Shown: positions 32,464 through 41,940, counted from the stretch's first letter. The stretch: DNA of 64,000 bases from SHLQ01 sp964517125 (GCA_964517125.1 CAZFBD010000005.1:42458-106457); one strand, 5' to 3'. Translations and numbers: made by a program. Notes: generated from the sequence alone by a model not told the origin.

Positions 32464-34194
32464 ATGAGCCTTGCCCCCATTTACAACCAGATGTTGTCGG
32501 TCCTGACCGGCCCCGGAACCCCCTTCACCGTCGGTGACGCAACGGTCAACGGTCGTGAACACAAGGTGTATGAGAACGGGCCTCCGCAGGTTCGCCTGCT
32601 CTGGCTCTTCAGCGAGGCTCCAGCCGAACAGGCCTACCTCGTCTTCGAAGACGAGCGCATGACGTGGGGAGAGGCCCGCGAGCGTGTGCTCGAGATCGCC
32701 AACGGCCTGATCAACGACCACGGCGTGCAGCCCGGCGAGAGCGTTGGCATCGCCATGCGCAACTACCCCGAATGGGTTCTCGCCTGGTGGGCGATCCAGA
32801 TGGCTGGCGCAGTCGCCGTCGAACACAACTCGTTCTGGAACGGCGAAGAACTCACGTACGGCGTCACCGACTCCGGCTCCCGCGTGATGATCGTCGACCA
32901 GGAGCGCCACGACGTACTGCTGCCGCACGCCGAGGGCATTCGTGCCGGCGGGCTCGACCTCGAATTCATCGTCGCCCGCGCCAGCGGTGACCTCAGCGAG
33001 CGGGCCGTGCATTGGGCCGACGTGAACGGTGGAACCGACGTCCCCGACCTGCCCGAAGAGGTGTGTGGCCACGAATCGCGCTCGGCCATGGTGTACACCT
33101 CCGGCACCACCGCATTCCCCAAGGGTGTTGTCCACACGCAGCGCAACGTCGTCACGAACCTGCTCAACATGCTGTCCATGACCATCGCACTCGGGATGAC
33201 CGAAACGGCCGCCGCTGGCGGAGATCCGGCAGCTGCAGCTGCCGGCGATGACGACTCCGGTGGTCCCGTCATGCTCGTGGCCGTTCCGCTCTTCCACGTC
33301 ACCGGCTCGCACTGCGTGATGATGCCGATCACGGCAGCCAAGGGAACGCTGGTCCTCATGCGCAAGTGGGATGCGGGCCTGGCCCTCGAACTCATCGAAC
33401 GCGAGAAGATCACCAACTTCACCGGTGTCCCCACGATGACCATGGACATCCTCGCCCACCCGGACTTCGAGTCGACCGACACCACCACCCTCGTGAGCCT
33501 CGGCTCCGGCGGCGCACCGAACCCACCGCACATGGTCGAAAAGGTCACGTCCACGACCGAGAACGCCTCGCCCACGCAGGGCTACGGTCTCAGCGAGGTC
33601 AGCGGAATCGCCACAGCGAACGGCGGCAAGATGTACCTGTCGAAGCCGGGCAGCTGTGGTCTCAAGGCGCCAGTCACCGAGATGAAGGTCATCGACGAGG
33701 ACGGAAACGCGCTTCCTGCCGGCGAGCGGGGCGAGCTGTGCATCTACGGCCCGAACGTCTTCGCCGAGTACCACAACAAGCCGGAAGCGACCGCCGAGGC
33801 AATCGACCCCGAGGGCTGGTTCCACACCGGCGACGTCGCCATCATCGACGAAGAGGGCTACGTGTTCATCGTCGACCGGGCCAAGGACGTCGTCATCCGC
33901 GGCGGCGAGAACATTGGCTCGGCCGAGGTCGAAGCTGCCATTGCCCAACATCCGCTCGTGCACGAGTGCGCCGTGTTCGGCGTGCCCAACGAGCGACTCG
34001 GCGAAGAGGTTGGCGTTGCCATCTACCCGCTGGCCGGAGAGACGGTCGACCCGAAGGACATACAGACCTTCGCTGGAGAGCGTTTGGCCTCATTCAAGGT
34101 GCCCGCCCACGTGTTCATGTACGACGAGCCGCTCCCCAAGAACGCCAACGGCAAGATCCTGAAGCGTCAGCTGCGAGACGACGCAGCTTCATAA
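32464..34194 (+). CDS. Acyl-CoA synthetase (AMP-forming)
   Basis: Encodes 576 residues of the ANL adenylating superfamily, which activates a carboxylic acid with ATP and transfers it to CoA. The ATP-binding loop is MVYTSGTTAFPKGVVHTQ near residue 210. TQGYGLSEVSG, GWFHTGDVAIIDEEGYVFIVDR and the C-terminal lysine in NANGKILKRQLR complete the set. An insertion rich in Ala, Gly and Asp (residues 245-262) sits on the surface. Similarity is to medium- or long-chain fatty acyl-CoA ligases; the acid is unknown. It stands alone between the protease and msrA. Confidence 0.92.
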   Translation: MSLAPIYNQMLSVLTGPGTPFTVGDATVNGREHKVYENGPPQVRLLWLFSEAPAEQAYLVFEDERMTWGEARERVLEIANGLINDHGVQPGESVGIAMRNYPEWVLAWWAIQMAGAVAVEHNSFWNGEELTYGVTDSGSRVMIVDQERHDVLLPHAEGIRAGGLDLEFIVARASGDLSERAVHWADVNGGTDVPDLPEEVCGHESRSAMVYTSGTTAFPKGVVHTQRNVVTNLLNMLSMTIALGMTETAAAGGDPAAAAAGDDDSGGPVMLVAVPLFHVTGSHCVMMPITAAKGTLVLMRKWDAGLALELIEREKITNFTGVPTMTMDILAHPDFESTDTTTLVSLGSGGAPNPPHMVEKVTSTTENASPTQGYGLSEVSGIATANGGKMYLSKPGSCGLKAPVTEMKVIDEDGNALPAGERGELCIYGPNVFAEYHNKPEATAEAIDPEGWFHTGDVAIIDEEGYVFIVDRAKDVVIRGGENIGSAEVEAAIAQHPLVHECAVFGVPNERLGEEVGVAIYPLAGETVDPKDIQTFAGERLASFKVPAHVFMYDEPLPKNANGKILKRQLRDDAAS

Positions 34195-34243
34195 CGTCTC
34201 AGGAACTCGACCGACGGGTCTGCCAGGCAACCCCGGCTCGATC

Positions 34244-34249
34244 TAGTCT
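34244..34249 (+). promoter_or_regulatory. Leaderless -10 hexamer of msrA
   Basis: TAGTCT lies 6 nt before the ATG at 34256, with no Shine-Dalgarno sequence between. Confidence 0.5.
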
Positions 34250-34255
34250 GTTTTC

Positions 34256-34891
34256 ATGTTCTTCAAGCGACCCGACCCCGTGATGGTCAGTGCCGCCGAC
34301 GCCCTGCCCGGGCGCTCGACGGCACTGGCGGTTGCCGACGCCCACCTGGTGCTCGGCACGCCCATGACCCCGCCGTTCCCCGATCACCTGGACACACTCG
34401 TTGTGGGCATGGGCTGTTTCTGGGGTGCTGAACGGTTCTTTTGGCAGCTCGAAGGCGTGTACACCACTGCGGTTGGGTACGCGGGCGGGTTCACGCCCAA
34501 CCCGACATATGAGGAGACGTGCACCGGCCGCACCGGGCACACCGAAGCCGTACTTGTCGTGTTCGACCCGTCGGTGGTGAGCATCGACACGTTGCTCGGG
34601 GTGTTCTGGGAGAACCATGACCCCACGACGGCCAACCGCCAGGGCAATGACGTCGGGACCCAGTACCGGAGCGCCATCTACACGAACAGCCCGGAACAGG
34701 AGGCTGCCGTTGCGGCATCGGTGGCCCAGTACGCCGCACGACTCTCCAAGGCCGGATTCGGCGAGATCTCGACCGAGGTCGCTCCTGCAGGCGAGTTCTT
34801 CTACGCGGAGGACTATCACCAGCAGTACCTGCAGAAGAACCCGAACGGCTATTGCAACCACGGGTTCTGCCAGATCTCCTACGCAGACTGA
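34256..34891 (+). CDS. msrA: Peptide methionine-S-sulfoxide reductase
   Basis: Encodes 211 residues. The catalytic cysteine is in GMGCFWGAE near residue 54 and the resolving cysteines are in the C-terminal GYCNHGFC. GYAGGFTPNPTYEE, GHTEAVLVVFDP and the ENHDPTTANRQGNDVGTQYRS stretch are family hallmarks. It reduces Met-S-oxide in proteins using thioredoxin or an equivalent. The N-terminal 45 residues before the catalytic core are typical of the longer E. coli-type MsrA. This redox gene uses ordinary Cys, in contrast to the two selenoproteins in the window. Confidence 0.96.
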   Translation: MFFKRPDPVMVSAADALPGRSTALAVADAHLVLGTPMTPPFPDHLDTLVVGMGCFWGAERFFWQLEGVYTTAVGYAGGFTPNPTYEETCTGRTGHTEAVLVVFDPSVVSIDTLLGVFWENHDPTTANRQGNDVGTQYRSAIYTNSPEQEAAVAASVAQYAARLSKAGFGEISTEVAPAGEFFYAEDYHQQYLQKNPNGYCNHGFCQISYAD

Positions 34892-34984
34892 ATTTGCAGA
34901 CGAACGGAGCGAAAACCCGCTTGACGCGGGAGCTTGCACAGTAGACTTCGCCGGAGTTTCACGCGCTGGAAGAGGTATGCGTCA

Positions 34985-35989
34985 ATGTTCGATGATGAAG
35001 AAGAAGACCAGGGGTTCATGCTGCTGGTGATGGGTGTGCTTGCCGCCATCCTCCTGATTGTGACCGTTGTTGCCCGTAGCGGCGACGATCTGCCGGCCGC
35101 CACGGTGACAGGTCCAGCAGTCGAAACCACGACCGCTGCGCCCGCGACCACCGAAGCGCCCGCAACCACCGAAGCTGCAGCGCCGGCAACCACCGAGGCG
35201 CCCGAGACCACCACCACGACCGAGGCTCCGGCCGCAGTCACGGTTTGGGACGTGCTCGTGGGCAACGGCGAAACCGGACAGCTCGCAGCGCTCGGCGGAG
35301 CCGATCTCGAGGGTTTCCTCAGCGATCCCGCCAACGAGGTGACCTTGTTCGCACCATCCGACGCTGCGCTCGGCAACCTCGATCAAGCAACGATCACTGC
35401 AGTTCTCGCTGACCCCGAGGGTGCTGCTGCGCTGTTGAACTACCACGTCGTTGGTGGTTCGGTGACTGCAGCCGACGTTGTCGCTGCCGATGGCGCTGCA
35501 CTGCAGTCGCTCACCGGCCTTCCCATCAATGTCACGCTCGACGACAGCGGTGCTCCGCTGTTGAACGGCGTCAGCATCGTCACGACCGCCGATCTCCCCG
35601 CCGACAACGGCGTGATCCACGTCATCGACACCGTGCTCACTCCGCCGACCGTCAACCAGGTCATCGGCCTTGAGAACATCGAGTTCGAAGTGAGCTCGGC
35701 AGTCATCACCGCCGAGGGTCAGACCGAACTGCAGAAGGCGGTTGCGTTCTTCACCGAGAACGACGGTGTGACCGCTCGCATCGAGGGACACACCGACACC
35801 GACGGCGGCGAAGAGGGCAACCTTGCCCTCTCGCAGGCACGTGCCGAATCGGTCCTGGCCTTCCTGGCAGAGAACGGCATCGACGCCGAACGCCTCACGG
35901 CAATTGGCTTCGGCGAGACCAACCCCATCCTCGAAGATGGTGTTGAGAACAAGGCGGCAAGCCGCCGAATCGAGTTCGTTGTTCGATAA
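34985..35989 (+). CDS. Membrane-anchored fasciclin-OmpA fusion protein
   Basis: Encodes 334 residues. One N-terminal membrane helix (GFMLLVMGVLAAILLIVTVVA) is followed by a Thr/Ala/Pro-rich linker. Then comes a fasciclin (FAS1) domain, residues about 85-215 (TVWDVLV...VTLFAPSDAALGNL...LLNYHVVGG...GVIHVIDTVLTPP). The C-terminus is an OmpA-like peptidoglycan-binding domain (IEGHTDTDGGEEGNLALSQARAESV and TAIGFGETNPI...NKAASRRIEFVV). It would tether the membrane to the wall and display an adhesion-type domain. The ATG at 34985 has GGAAGAGG upstream. A terminator follows the stop. Confidence 0.9.
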   Translation: MFDDEEEDQGFMLLVMGVLAAILLIVTVVARSGDDLPAATVTGPAVETTTAAPATTEAPATTEAAAPATTEAPETTTTTEAPAAVTVWDVLVGNGETGQLAALGGADLEGFLSDPANEVTLFAPSDAALGNLDQATITAVLADPEGAAALLNYHVVGGSVTAADVVAADGAALQSLTGLPINVTLDDSGAPLLNGVSIVTTADLPADNGVIHVIDTVLTPPTVNQVIGLENIEFEVSSAVITAEGQTELQKAVAFFTENDGVTARIEGHTDTDGGEEGNLALSQARAESVLAFLAENGIDAERLTAIGFGETNPILEDGVENKAASRRIEFVVR

Positions 35990-36024
35990 CGCCTGAGAGA
36001 CAGGTAAGTCTTTCGCAAAGGTTG

Positions 36025-36053
36025 GGCCGGGGTCGCTGCGTGCGGCCCCGGCC
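36025..36053 (+). terminator. Intrinsic terminator after the fasciclin-OmpA gene
   Basis: GGCCGGGG (36025-36032) pairs perfectly with CCCCGGCC (36046-36053) around a 13-nt loop, followed by TCCTTTACTTTT. The T-rich tail also contains the next gene's -10. Confidence 0.75.
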
Positions 36054-36058
36054 TCCTT

Positions 36059-36064
36059 TACTTT
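36059..36064 (+). promoter_or_regulatory. Leaderless -10 hexamer of the OmpR-type regulator
   Basis: TACTTT lies 6 nt before the ATG at 36071, directly after the terminator stem. Confidence 0.55.
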
Positions 36065-36070
36065 TGAAGC

Positions 36071-36769
36071 ATGCAACAGTCGACGCCCCTGATCTCTCTC
36101 CTGCTCGCCGAGGACGATCAGAGTGTCCGCGAGTCTCTGGAGCGGGCGCTGCGCTTTGAGGGCTACGACGTGCACGCCGTCACCGACGGCGCCCAGGCCC
36201 TCGAGGCGCTCATCACGATGGAGCCCGAGGTGATCGTGCTCGACGTGATGATGCCGGGCGTCGATGGGCTCGCTGCGTGCCGTCGAATCCGGGACAAGGG
36301 AATCCGGACGCCGGTTCTGATGCTCACCGCCCGTCACGATGTCGCCGACCGGGTGGCCGGACTCGACGCCGGTGCCGACGACTACCTGGTCAAGCCCTTC
36401 GATCTGGAGGAGCTGCTGGCCCGGCTGCGGGCGCTCGTTCGGCGCGGAACGGTCGTCGAAGCCGACACGCAGGTCCTCACGGTTGGCGACATGACCCTCG
36501 ACCTCGATCGCCGGGAAGTCCGCCGTGGTGATGTTGCAATCGATCTGACGAAGACCGAGTTCGAGCTGCTTGCGTTGCTCATGCACAACTCGGGCATCGT
36601 GTTGACCCGCGACGTGATCTACGAGCGCATCTGGGGCTACGACTTCGAAACGAACTCCAAGTCGCTCGATGTCTACATTGGCTATCTGCGCCGCAAGACC
36701 GAGGACGACGGTCGCTCCAGGCTCATCCACACCGTTCGCGGTGTCGGGTACACGGCTCGGGATCAATGA
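36071..36769 (+). CDS. OmpR/PhoB-family response regulator (MprA-like)
   Basis: Encodes 232 residues. The receiver has the acidic pair in LLAEDDQSV, phospho-acceptor Asp58 in VIVLDVMMPG, the Thr in MLTARHD and the Lys in YLVKPFDLEELLAR. The C-terminal winged helix (residues 130-232) contains LTKTEFELLALLMHN and the recognition region TNSKSLDVYIGYLRRK...IHTVRGVGY. It overlaps its kinase by four bases (ATGA). The pair resembles mycobacterial MprAB/TcrA systems responding to envelope stress; the signal here is unknown. Confidence 0.94.
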   Translation: MQQSTPLISLLLAEDDQSVRESLERALRFEGYDVHAVTDGAQALEALITMEPEVIVLDVMMPGVDGLAACRRIRDKGIRTPVLMLTARHDVADRVAGLDAGADDYLVKPFDLEELLARLRALVRRGTVVEADTQVLTVGDMTLDLDRREVRRGDVAIDLTKTEFELLALLMHNSGIVLTRDVIYERIWGYDFETNSKSLDVYIGYLRRKTEDDGRSRLIHTVRGVGYTARDQ

Positions 36770-38121
36770 GTCTCCGATGGCGGCTGACCGCCGTCATCGG
36801 TGGCGTGGTTGCGGTGATGGTGGCCGGCGCCAGCCTGCTCGCCTACATCTCGGCCGATCGCGAACTGAACCGGCAGGTCGATGAGTTTCTGGTGAGCCGG
36901 TCCCGCGAAGCCGAAGCGGGCCTGCAGGAGACCAATCTGAGCCGCCTGAACGTGCAACAGGCGTTCCAGCTGGGGGCGCTCACACGGCCCGACGCTGGCG
37001 TCATGGTGCTCTTCCCGCAGGGGCAGAGCCTGGTGATCTCGACCCCCGGCATGCCTCCGACCGAGCAGGACATCGACATTGCGCAGCGGGAGGGCAAGGG
37101 GGCAAAGGTCTACGCACTCCAGGACCGGATCGTCGACGGTGAGCAGTACCGAGTCCTCACGACCTCCATCGATGAGGGGGCGTTGATCATCGGCCGGTCG
37201 GTCGGCGATGTGGACAAGACACTCGACGGTTTGCGCGGCTGGTTGATCGTGATCAGCCTCATGGGCTCGCTGGCCGCAGGCATCATCGGCTGGCTCGTGG
37301 CCGATCGGGTTCTTCGACCCGTGGCGCGGCTGGCTGCCGCCACGCAGCAGGTTGCCGAGACCCGCCGGTTCGACGCCGACCTGCGCGTGGAGGGCAGCGA
37401 CGAACTGGGCGCGCTTGCGACAAGCTTCAACTCCATGCTGTCGGCGCTTCGTGCGTCGAAGGAGCAACAGCAGCGTCTTGTCCGCGACGCGAACCACGAA
37501 TTGCGTACGCCGCTGACGAGCCTGCGAACGAACGTGGATGTTCTTCGACGCAGAGGCGAGATGCTCGATCCCGAGGAACGCGGCGCAGTCATGGCCGAGA
37601 TGGACGCCGAGGTTCGGGAACTGACCGGGTTGGTCAGCGAACTGGTGGACTTCGCGACCGATGCGTCGTCGCTTGACCCCGCAGACTTCGTGGAGGTCGA
37701 CCTCGTCGAGGCGGCGCAGAAGGTCGCCGATCGAACCGCGAAACGAACCGGCCGGTCCGTGGAGGTCCGCGGCGAACCCCGGGCGTTGGTGATGGCCGAC
37801 CCAACAGGTCTGGAACGGGCGTTGGGAAACCTGTTGGGCAACGCGGTGAAGTTCAGCCCTGCCTCCACCGCAATCGACGTCATGGTCGATCACGACCGCG
37901 TGGCGGTGTGTGACCGCGGCCCCGGCATTCCGCCGGGGGACCACGAGCGGATCTTCGATCGGTTCTACCGTTCGGATCAGACCCGAACACTGCCGGGGTC
38001 GGGCCTTGGCCTGGGAATCGTGGCCGACGTTGCGACCGCCCATGGGGGCACCACGTTTGCCCAGGACCGACCCGGCGGCGGAGCCGTTGTCGGGTTCACC
38101 GTTGCAGTGGATCCCGCATAG
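36766..38121 (+). CDS. Sensor histidine kinase (MprB-like)
   Basis: Encodes 451 residues. Two membrane helices (residues 8-26 and about 160-180) bound a 130-residue outer sensor region. A HAMP domain follows (ADRVLRPVARLAAATQQVAETRRFDADLRVEGSDELGALA), then the dimerisation domain with the phospho-His in RDANHELRTPLTSLRTN, and an HATPase with N, G1 and G2 boxes (NLLGNAVKFSP, DRGPGIPP, GSGLGLGIV). It phosphorylates the OmpR-type regulator with which it overlaps. Confidence 0.94.
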   Translation: MSLRWRLTAVIGGVVAVMVAGASLLAYISADRELNRQVDEFLVSRSREAEAGLQETNLSRLNVQQAFQLGALTRPDAGVMVLFPQGQSLVISTPGMPPTEQDIDIAQREGKGAKVYALQDRIVDGEQYRVLTTSIDEGALIIGRSVGDVDKTLDGLRGWLIVISLMGSLAAGIIGWLVADRVLRPVARLAAATQQVAETRRFDADLRVEGSDELGALATSFNSMLSALRASKEQQQRLVRDANHELRTPLTSLRTNVDVLRRRGEMLDPEERGAVMAEMDAEVRELTGLVSELVDFATDASSLDPADFVEVDLVEAAQKVADRTAKRTGRSVEVRGEPRALVMADPTGLERALGNLLGNAVKFSPASTAIDVMVDHDRVAVCDRGPGIPPGDHERIFDRFYRSDQTRTLPGSGLGLGIVADVATAHGGTTFAQDRPGGGAVVGFTVAVDPA

Positions 38122-38311
38122 TTCAACCACGCCAGCACGCACTGTGACGGACTTGCCACCATGGGCGGGGAATCGCCGCTCACCGTGTATTCCTTGGGCT
38201 GAATCGCTGCACGTGGGTTGCGGAACGACATAGGATCGTCATATTTCCGCTCAAGAAAAGCGCAGAAACGATCGATACGCAGCAAATGGTGGTCAGGCAG
38301 GAGACAACAAC

Positions 38312-39622
38312 ATGAGCATTGGTAGGCCAGCGGCGGCCCACCTGTTGCGTCGCGCCGCGTTTGGGGGAACACTCAAGCAGATTCGCGACTATTCGAAGCT
38401 CACTCGGGAAGAAGCGGTCGACGCACTTCTCGACACATCGAGCACCCCGGGGGTTCCCGGCTGGGGTCAGTTCTCGAGCTACGAGAACTGGCAGGCCCAG
38501 GAAGCCATGATCGAGTGGTGGGTGGATCGCATGATCCAATCCGAACCCACCATCGAGGAAAAGCTCACGCTGTTCTGGCACGACCATTTCGCCACAGGCC
38601 GCGACAAGGTCGGAGAATCGGAACTCATGTGGGAGCAGCATCAGGTGCTCCGCAGCATGGGGCAGGGCAGCTTCCGGGCGCTCCTCGAAGCGGTCTCGCT
38701 GGGCTCCGCAATGCTCATCTATCTCGACAACGAGACCAACGTCGCCGGTGCCGAACAGGAGAACTTCGCCCGCGAGCTCATGGAGTTGCACACCGTTGGT
38801 AATGGCAGGTTCAGCGAGGACGACGTCATCGCCATGGCTCGTGCCTGGACCGGACACAACACCGTTGGTCGGACCCGGGAGAACAACTGGCAGTACGACC
38901 CGTCCTACATCTTCCGCACGGACGAACACGACCACGGCCAGAAGACCCTCTTCGGAATCACCAAACGCTGGAACGCACTGCAGACGCTCGACGAGCTGTG
39001 TACCGGCGTGAAGGCGACCGCCACCAGCGACTACATCGCCCGGAAGATGTTCCAGTTCTTCGTGCACGCAAACCCCTCGCAGGCCGTGGTCGATGGACTC
39101 GCCGCCGACTGGCGGGCAAGCGGGCTCAACATCCGTTCGCTCGTCCGCAATGTGCTTCTGCACGACGAGTTCTGGTTGGAGAGCACGCACTACGCACTCG
39201 TGAAGAGCCCGGTCGAGTTCATGGTCGACACCATGCGCCGCTGCGGCATGACCACGAATGACGAGAACGTGCGCTGGCGCATGGAAGGCATGGGAATGGT
39301 CCTGTTCGACCCGCCGAACGTCGCTGGCTGGGGCCACAACGCGTTCTGGCTCAGTACGGCTACCGCCTGGTCGAAGTCCCGGTGGATCAACAACCTCAAG
39401 TGGGGGTCCGATGACCGGAACGTTCTACAGGGGCTCGAAGACATGCCACTCGAGGACGCGGTCGATGCCGTCGTCAACTTCTTCGGGATCTACGGCATCT
39501 CCACCCGGACCCGCGATCAGGTGCGGGAGCTCATCACGCTCACCATCGATGAACATCCGTGGGCGATGAAATACGAACCCTTTGCCGTGGGCATGTTCAT
39601 GCCGGAGGTGCAGTGCGCATGA
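38312..39622 (+). CDS. DUF1800 family protein
   Basis: Encodes 436 residues. It shows the DUF1800 pattern: an N-terminal HLLRRAAFGGT motif, LTLFWHDHFATG near residue 85, ENFARELMELHTVG near residue 150, HDHGQKTLFG, and the C-terminal WRMEGMGMVLFDPPNVAGWGHNAFWLS. There is no obvious signal peptide, although some relatives are exported with their partner. These proteins nearly always pair with a DUF1501 gene, as here, where the stop overlaps the next ATG (ATGA). Biochemical role unknown. GGCAGGAG is a good ribosome site. Confidence 0.92.
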   Translation: MSIGRPAAAHLLRRAAFGGTLKQIRDYSKLTREEAVDALLDTSSTPGVPGWGQFSSYENWQAQEAMIEWWVDRMIQSEPTIEEKLTLFWHDHFATGRDKVGESELMWEQHQVLRSMGQGSFRALLEAVSLGSAMLIYLDNETNVAGAEQENFARELMELHTVGNGRFSEDDVIAMARAWTGHNTVGRTRENNWQYDPSYIFRTDEHDHGQKTLFGITKRWNALQTLDELCTGVKATATSDYIARKMFQFFVHANPSQAVVDGLAADWRASGLNIRSLVRNVLLHDEFWLESTHYALVKSPVEFMVDTMRRCGMTTNDENVRWRMEGMGMVLFDPPNVAGWGHNAFWLSTATAWSKSRWINNLKWGSDDRNVLQGLEDMPLEDAVDAVVNFFGIYGISTRTRDQVRELITLTIDEHPWAMKYEPFAVGMFMPEVQCA

Positions 39623-40968
39623 AACCAACAGTTGTCGAACGAAGGAAGTTTCTCCAGGGTGCTGCCGTCGCCGGCGGTGCTGCGCTTGCGCTCCCGTCGG
39701 TGTTTGCCGAAGAGGTTGCGGCTGCAGCGGCAGCGGACTCCACCAACATTCTGCTCACTGTCACGCTGGCTGGTGGCAACGATGGTCTGAACTCGATTGG
39801 ACCATTCACCGATGGTCGGTACCGCGATCTTCGCGGATCGCTGGCGATCGATCCCGGATCTGCCCACGTGGCTCGCGACGGTCAGTACTTCCACCCGAGT
39901 CTGCGCCGCCTGGCCACCCGCTTTCGGCGGGGCGAGGTCGCCGTCGTCCAAGGTGTTGGCGAACCGCTGAAGGACCGCAGCCACTTCAGCAACCTTGCTC
40001 GCTGGCAAAGTGGCATGCCGGGTGGAGGTATTCACCGAACCGGGTGGCTCGGACGCTGGCTCGATGCCGGAAACGGCGGTGGCTTCACCGCACTCACCGT
40101 TGGCGGGTCGGGTGTGCCGCTGCATCTTCGTGGTCTGAGCTCGACCGTGACCGACCTGCCACGTGGTGGCGGAGGTCTGTACGGCGCCGATACCAGCGAG
40201 CGCCGGGACCGGATCATGTACACGCGCATCAGCCGCATGGCTCGGGCCTCATCGAGTCGGCCCTGGGTCGACCGCGTCGCCGACGTGAATGATCAGGCCA
40301 TCGATGCCGCCCAAGCGGTGTCTCCTGCGTACAACACCGAACTGCCCGAGGATCGTTTCCACTCCGACATGCTGTTGAGCGCCCGGCTGTTGAACCTGAA
40401 CCTGGGTACCCGGGTCATGAACGTCTGGCACGACGGGTACGACACACACGACAACCAGGTCGGCGGCAATTCGGGTGTTGGTGACCATGCCGACCTTCTC
40501 GATGAGCTCGATCGTGGACTCGACACGTTCTTCAACACGCTGAGCCCGGTCATGGCGTCGAGGGTCACCGTGGTCGTGTACAGCGAGTTTGGACGTCGGG
40601 TTGAATCCAATGGCTCACGGGGCACCGATCATGGTGCTGGTTCGACGCTCTTCGTGATTGGTCGCGGTGTGGCGGGCGGTCTGTATGGCACACCTCCCAA
40701 CGTCCGGGACCTGGATGATCGTGGCGACCTCAAGGTGACGCTCGATTTCCGCCGGGTCTACGCATCGCTGGTCGAGGACTGGCTGGGCGGAGATCCCGAT
40801 CAGGTGCTCGGCACCTCGTTCTCGCCGCTCGATGTGTTCGCCAGTACTCCCGCACAAGCCGGTCCGCCTCCGGCCCTCGATGACCTGCAGGGTCGGGCCG
40901 AAGCAATCCGCTCGCGGCAATCGAACCGGCGATCGGACTATCTGCGGTATCATTCGCCGAGTTTCTGA
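39619..40968 (+). CDS. DUF1501 family protein with Tat signal
   Basis: Encodes 449 residues. Residues 1-35 are a twin-arginine signal (VERRKFLQGAAVAGGAALALPSVFA). The mature part has the DUF1501 sulfatase/alkaline-phosphatase-like metal motifs: TLAGGNDGLNS near the start, DTHDNQ in the middle and GRRVESNGSRGTDHGAGSTLFV, where D and H would bind metal. The protein is presumably exported folded. The function of DUF1501 is unknown; the constant pairing with DUF1800 suggests a joint role at the cell surface. A GTG at 39613 is also possible as a start. Confidence 0.92.
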   Translation: MKPTVVERRKFLQGAAVAGGAALALPSVFAEEVAAAAAADSTNILLTVTLAGGNDGLNSIGPFTDGRYRDLRGSLAIDPGSAHVARDGQYFHPSLRRLATRFRRGEVAVVQGVGEPLKDRSHFSNLARWQSGMPGGGIHRTGWLGRWLDAGNGGGFTALTVGGSGVPLHLRGLSSTVTDLPRGGGGLYGADTSERRDRIMYTRISRMARASSSRPWVDRVADVNDQAIDAAQAVSPAYNTELPEDRFHSDMLLSARLLNLNLGTRVMNVWHDGYDTHDNQVGGNSGVGDHADLLDELDRGLDTFFNTLSPVMASRVTVVVYSEFGRRVESNGSRGTDHGAGSTLFVIGRGVAGGLYGTPPNVRDLDDRGDLKVTLDFRRVYASLVEDWLGGDPDQVLGTSFSPLDVFASTPAQAGPPPALDDLQGRAEAIRSRQSNRRSDYLRYHSPSF

Positions 40969-40977
40969 CAGACGGAG

Positions 40978-40992
40978 GTTCGAAATTCGAAC
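40978..40992. repeat. Perfect 15-nt palindrome
   Basis: GTTCGAAATTCGAAC lies 10 nt after the DUF1501 stop and about 100 nt before the next gene. It has no U-tract and could be an operator for the following gene; this is not established. Confidence 0.4.
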
Positions 40993-41088
40993 TGCGTGAA
41001 CGGAATGTCACTATCTGTGAGGGATTGTGGATGGTTTCGCGCCCATTTGCTATGGTGGCCCTTGGTCGTATAGCCAAAGGACGCAGTC

Positions 41089-41940
41089 ATGGTGAGTCAC
41101 TCCACCAACGCTGCGGTTGCGCGGGGCGAAACAGAATCACGAAATCCAGCTCCTGTTCCGCACGCCGCGTTGTTCCAACCCCAACGTCTCGATGTCATGG
41201 TGCACCTGCGTGCGCTGATCGAACTCAGCGGCGAGGCTTGGCCCGTCACCGGACACACCGACACCGGATGGTTGGCACACTCCGATCGGCTTGCCGACAT
41301 CGACGCGGAACCATCGGTGGTCTCCATGGGTGTCGACGCCGATCTCGACCGCGATGCACTTCCCCGAGTGGCCTTTGCCGCCGGGGGAGCCATGGTTCGG
41401 GGAGCCACTGCGGTGGCCGCGGCCTTGCACACCGATGCCGACCTCTTCCGGGAGGATTCCAGCGGATCCGCCGTCGACCGCTCTCAGGAGAAGCTCGGTT
41501 CGCTGGGCTTCACACGGGACCAGCTTCGATCCCTTGCTGCGGTATGGCTGCACGCTGACCGCCGTTCGGCCCTGGCGGTCGTGCATCTCGATCATCCGAA
41601 GGCCGATGACGCACTCCACGAGCTGCGGTGTCGATTCGCCGAGTTCCACACCGAGCTCGACCACCTGTCGGCTTCCGACGCCACTCGCCTGGGTGTCGAC
41701 GCAACGGGATCGATCCAGATCGTGGCTGTCACCGGGGTGAGCATGGGATTCGACTCGGTGGTCGAACGATCACCGGCGATCGTGGCCGCCGGTCAGGGCC
41801 CCGCCGCCCTCACACTCACCGGCGTGTTGTTCGACCCCGCACGGGAGCACTCGACCTCGACGGCCCACGATCAGCGCGTGCGGCGCATTCGGCGCAAACA
41901 CCGAACCGATCAGCTGTTGGAGCGAGTGCTCGGTCGTTGA
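41089..41940 (+). CDS. Hypothetical protein
   Basis: Encodes 283 residues, no family recognised. The sequence is a soluble mix of helices and strands, with no signal peptide or membrane segment. Notable stretches are LPRVAFAAGGAMVRGATAVAAALHTDADL, SLAAVWLHADRRSALAVVHLDHPKADDA and a basic C-terminal tail RVRRIRRKHRTDQLLERVLGR that could bind nucleic acid or be a targeting tail. The ATG has AAAGGA upstream. The last 31 bases overlap, on the opposite strand, the end of the next gene. Confidence 0.72.
   Translation: MVSHSTNAAVARGETESRNPAPVPHAALFQPQRLDVMVHLRALIELSGEAWPVTGHTDTGWLAHSDRLADIDAEPSVVSMGVDADLDRDALPRVAFAAGGAMVRGATAVAAALHTDADLFREDSSGSAVDRSQEKLGSLGFTRDQLRSLAAVWLHADRRSALAVVHLDHPKADDALHELRCRFAEFHTELDHLSASDATRLGVDATGSIQIVAVTGVSMGFDSVVERSPAIVAAGQGPAALTLTGVLFDPAREHSTSTAHDQRVRRIRRKHRTDQLLERVLGR

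Noticed and set aside
32443..33963. Long minus-strand open frame opposite the acyl-CoA synthetase
   Set aside because: No start context, no homology pattern; it mirrors the third-position GC of the real gene.
34256..34891. MsrA as a further selenoprotein
   Set aside because: Its catalytic residue is an ordinary Cys codon in GMGCFWGAE, with no in-frame UGA.
40978..40992. tRNA T-arm (GGTTCGAA)
   Set aside because: The flanks do not form a cloverleaf; the bases are a simple palindrome.
41910..41940. 31-base overlap of convergent genes as a regulatory antisense element
   Set aside because: Short convergent overlaps are common in compact genomes; nothing else suggests regulation.
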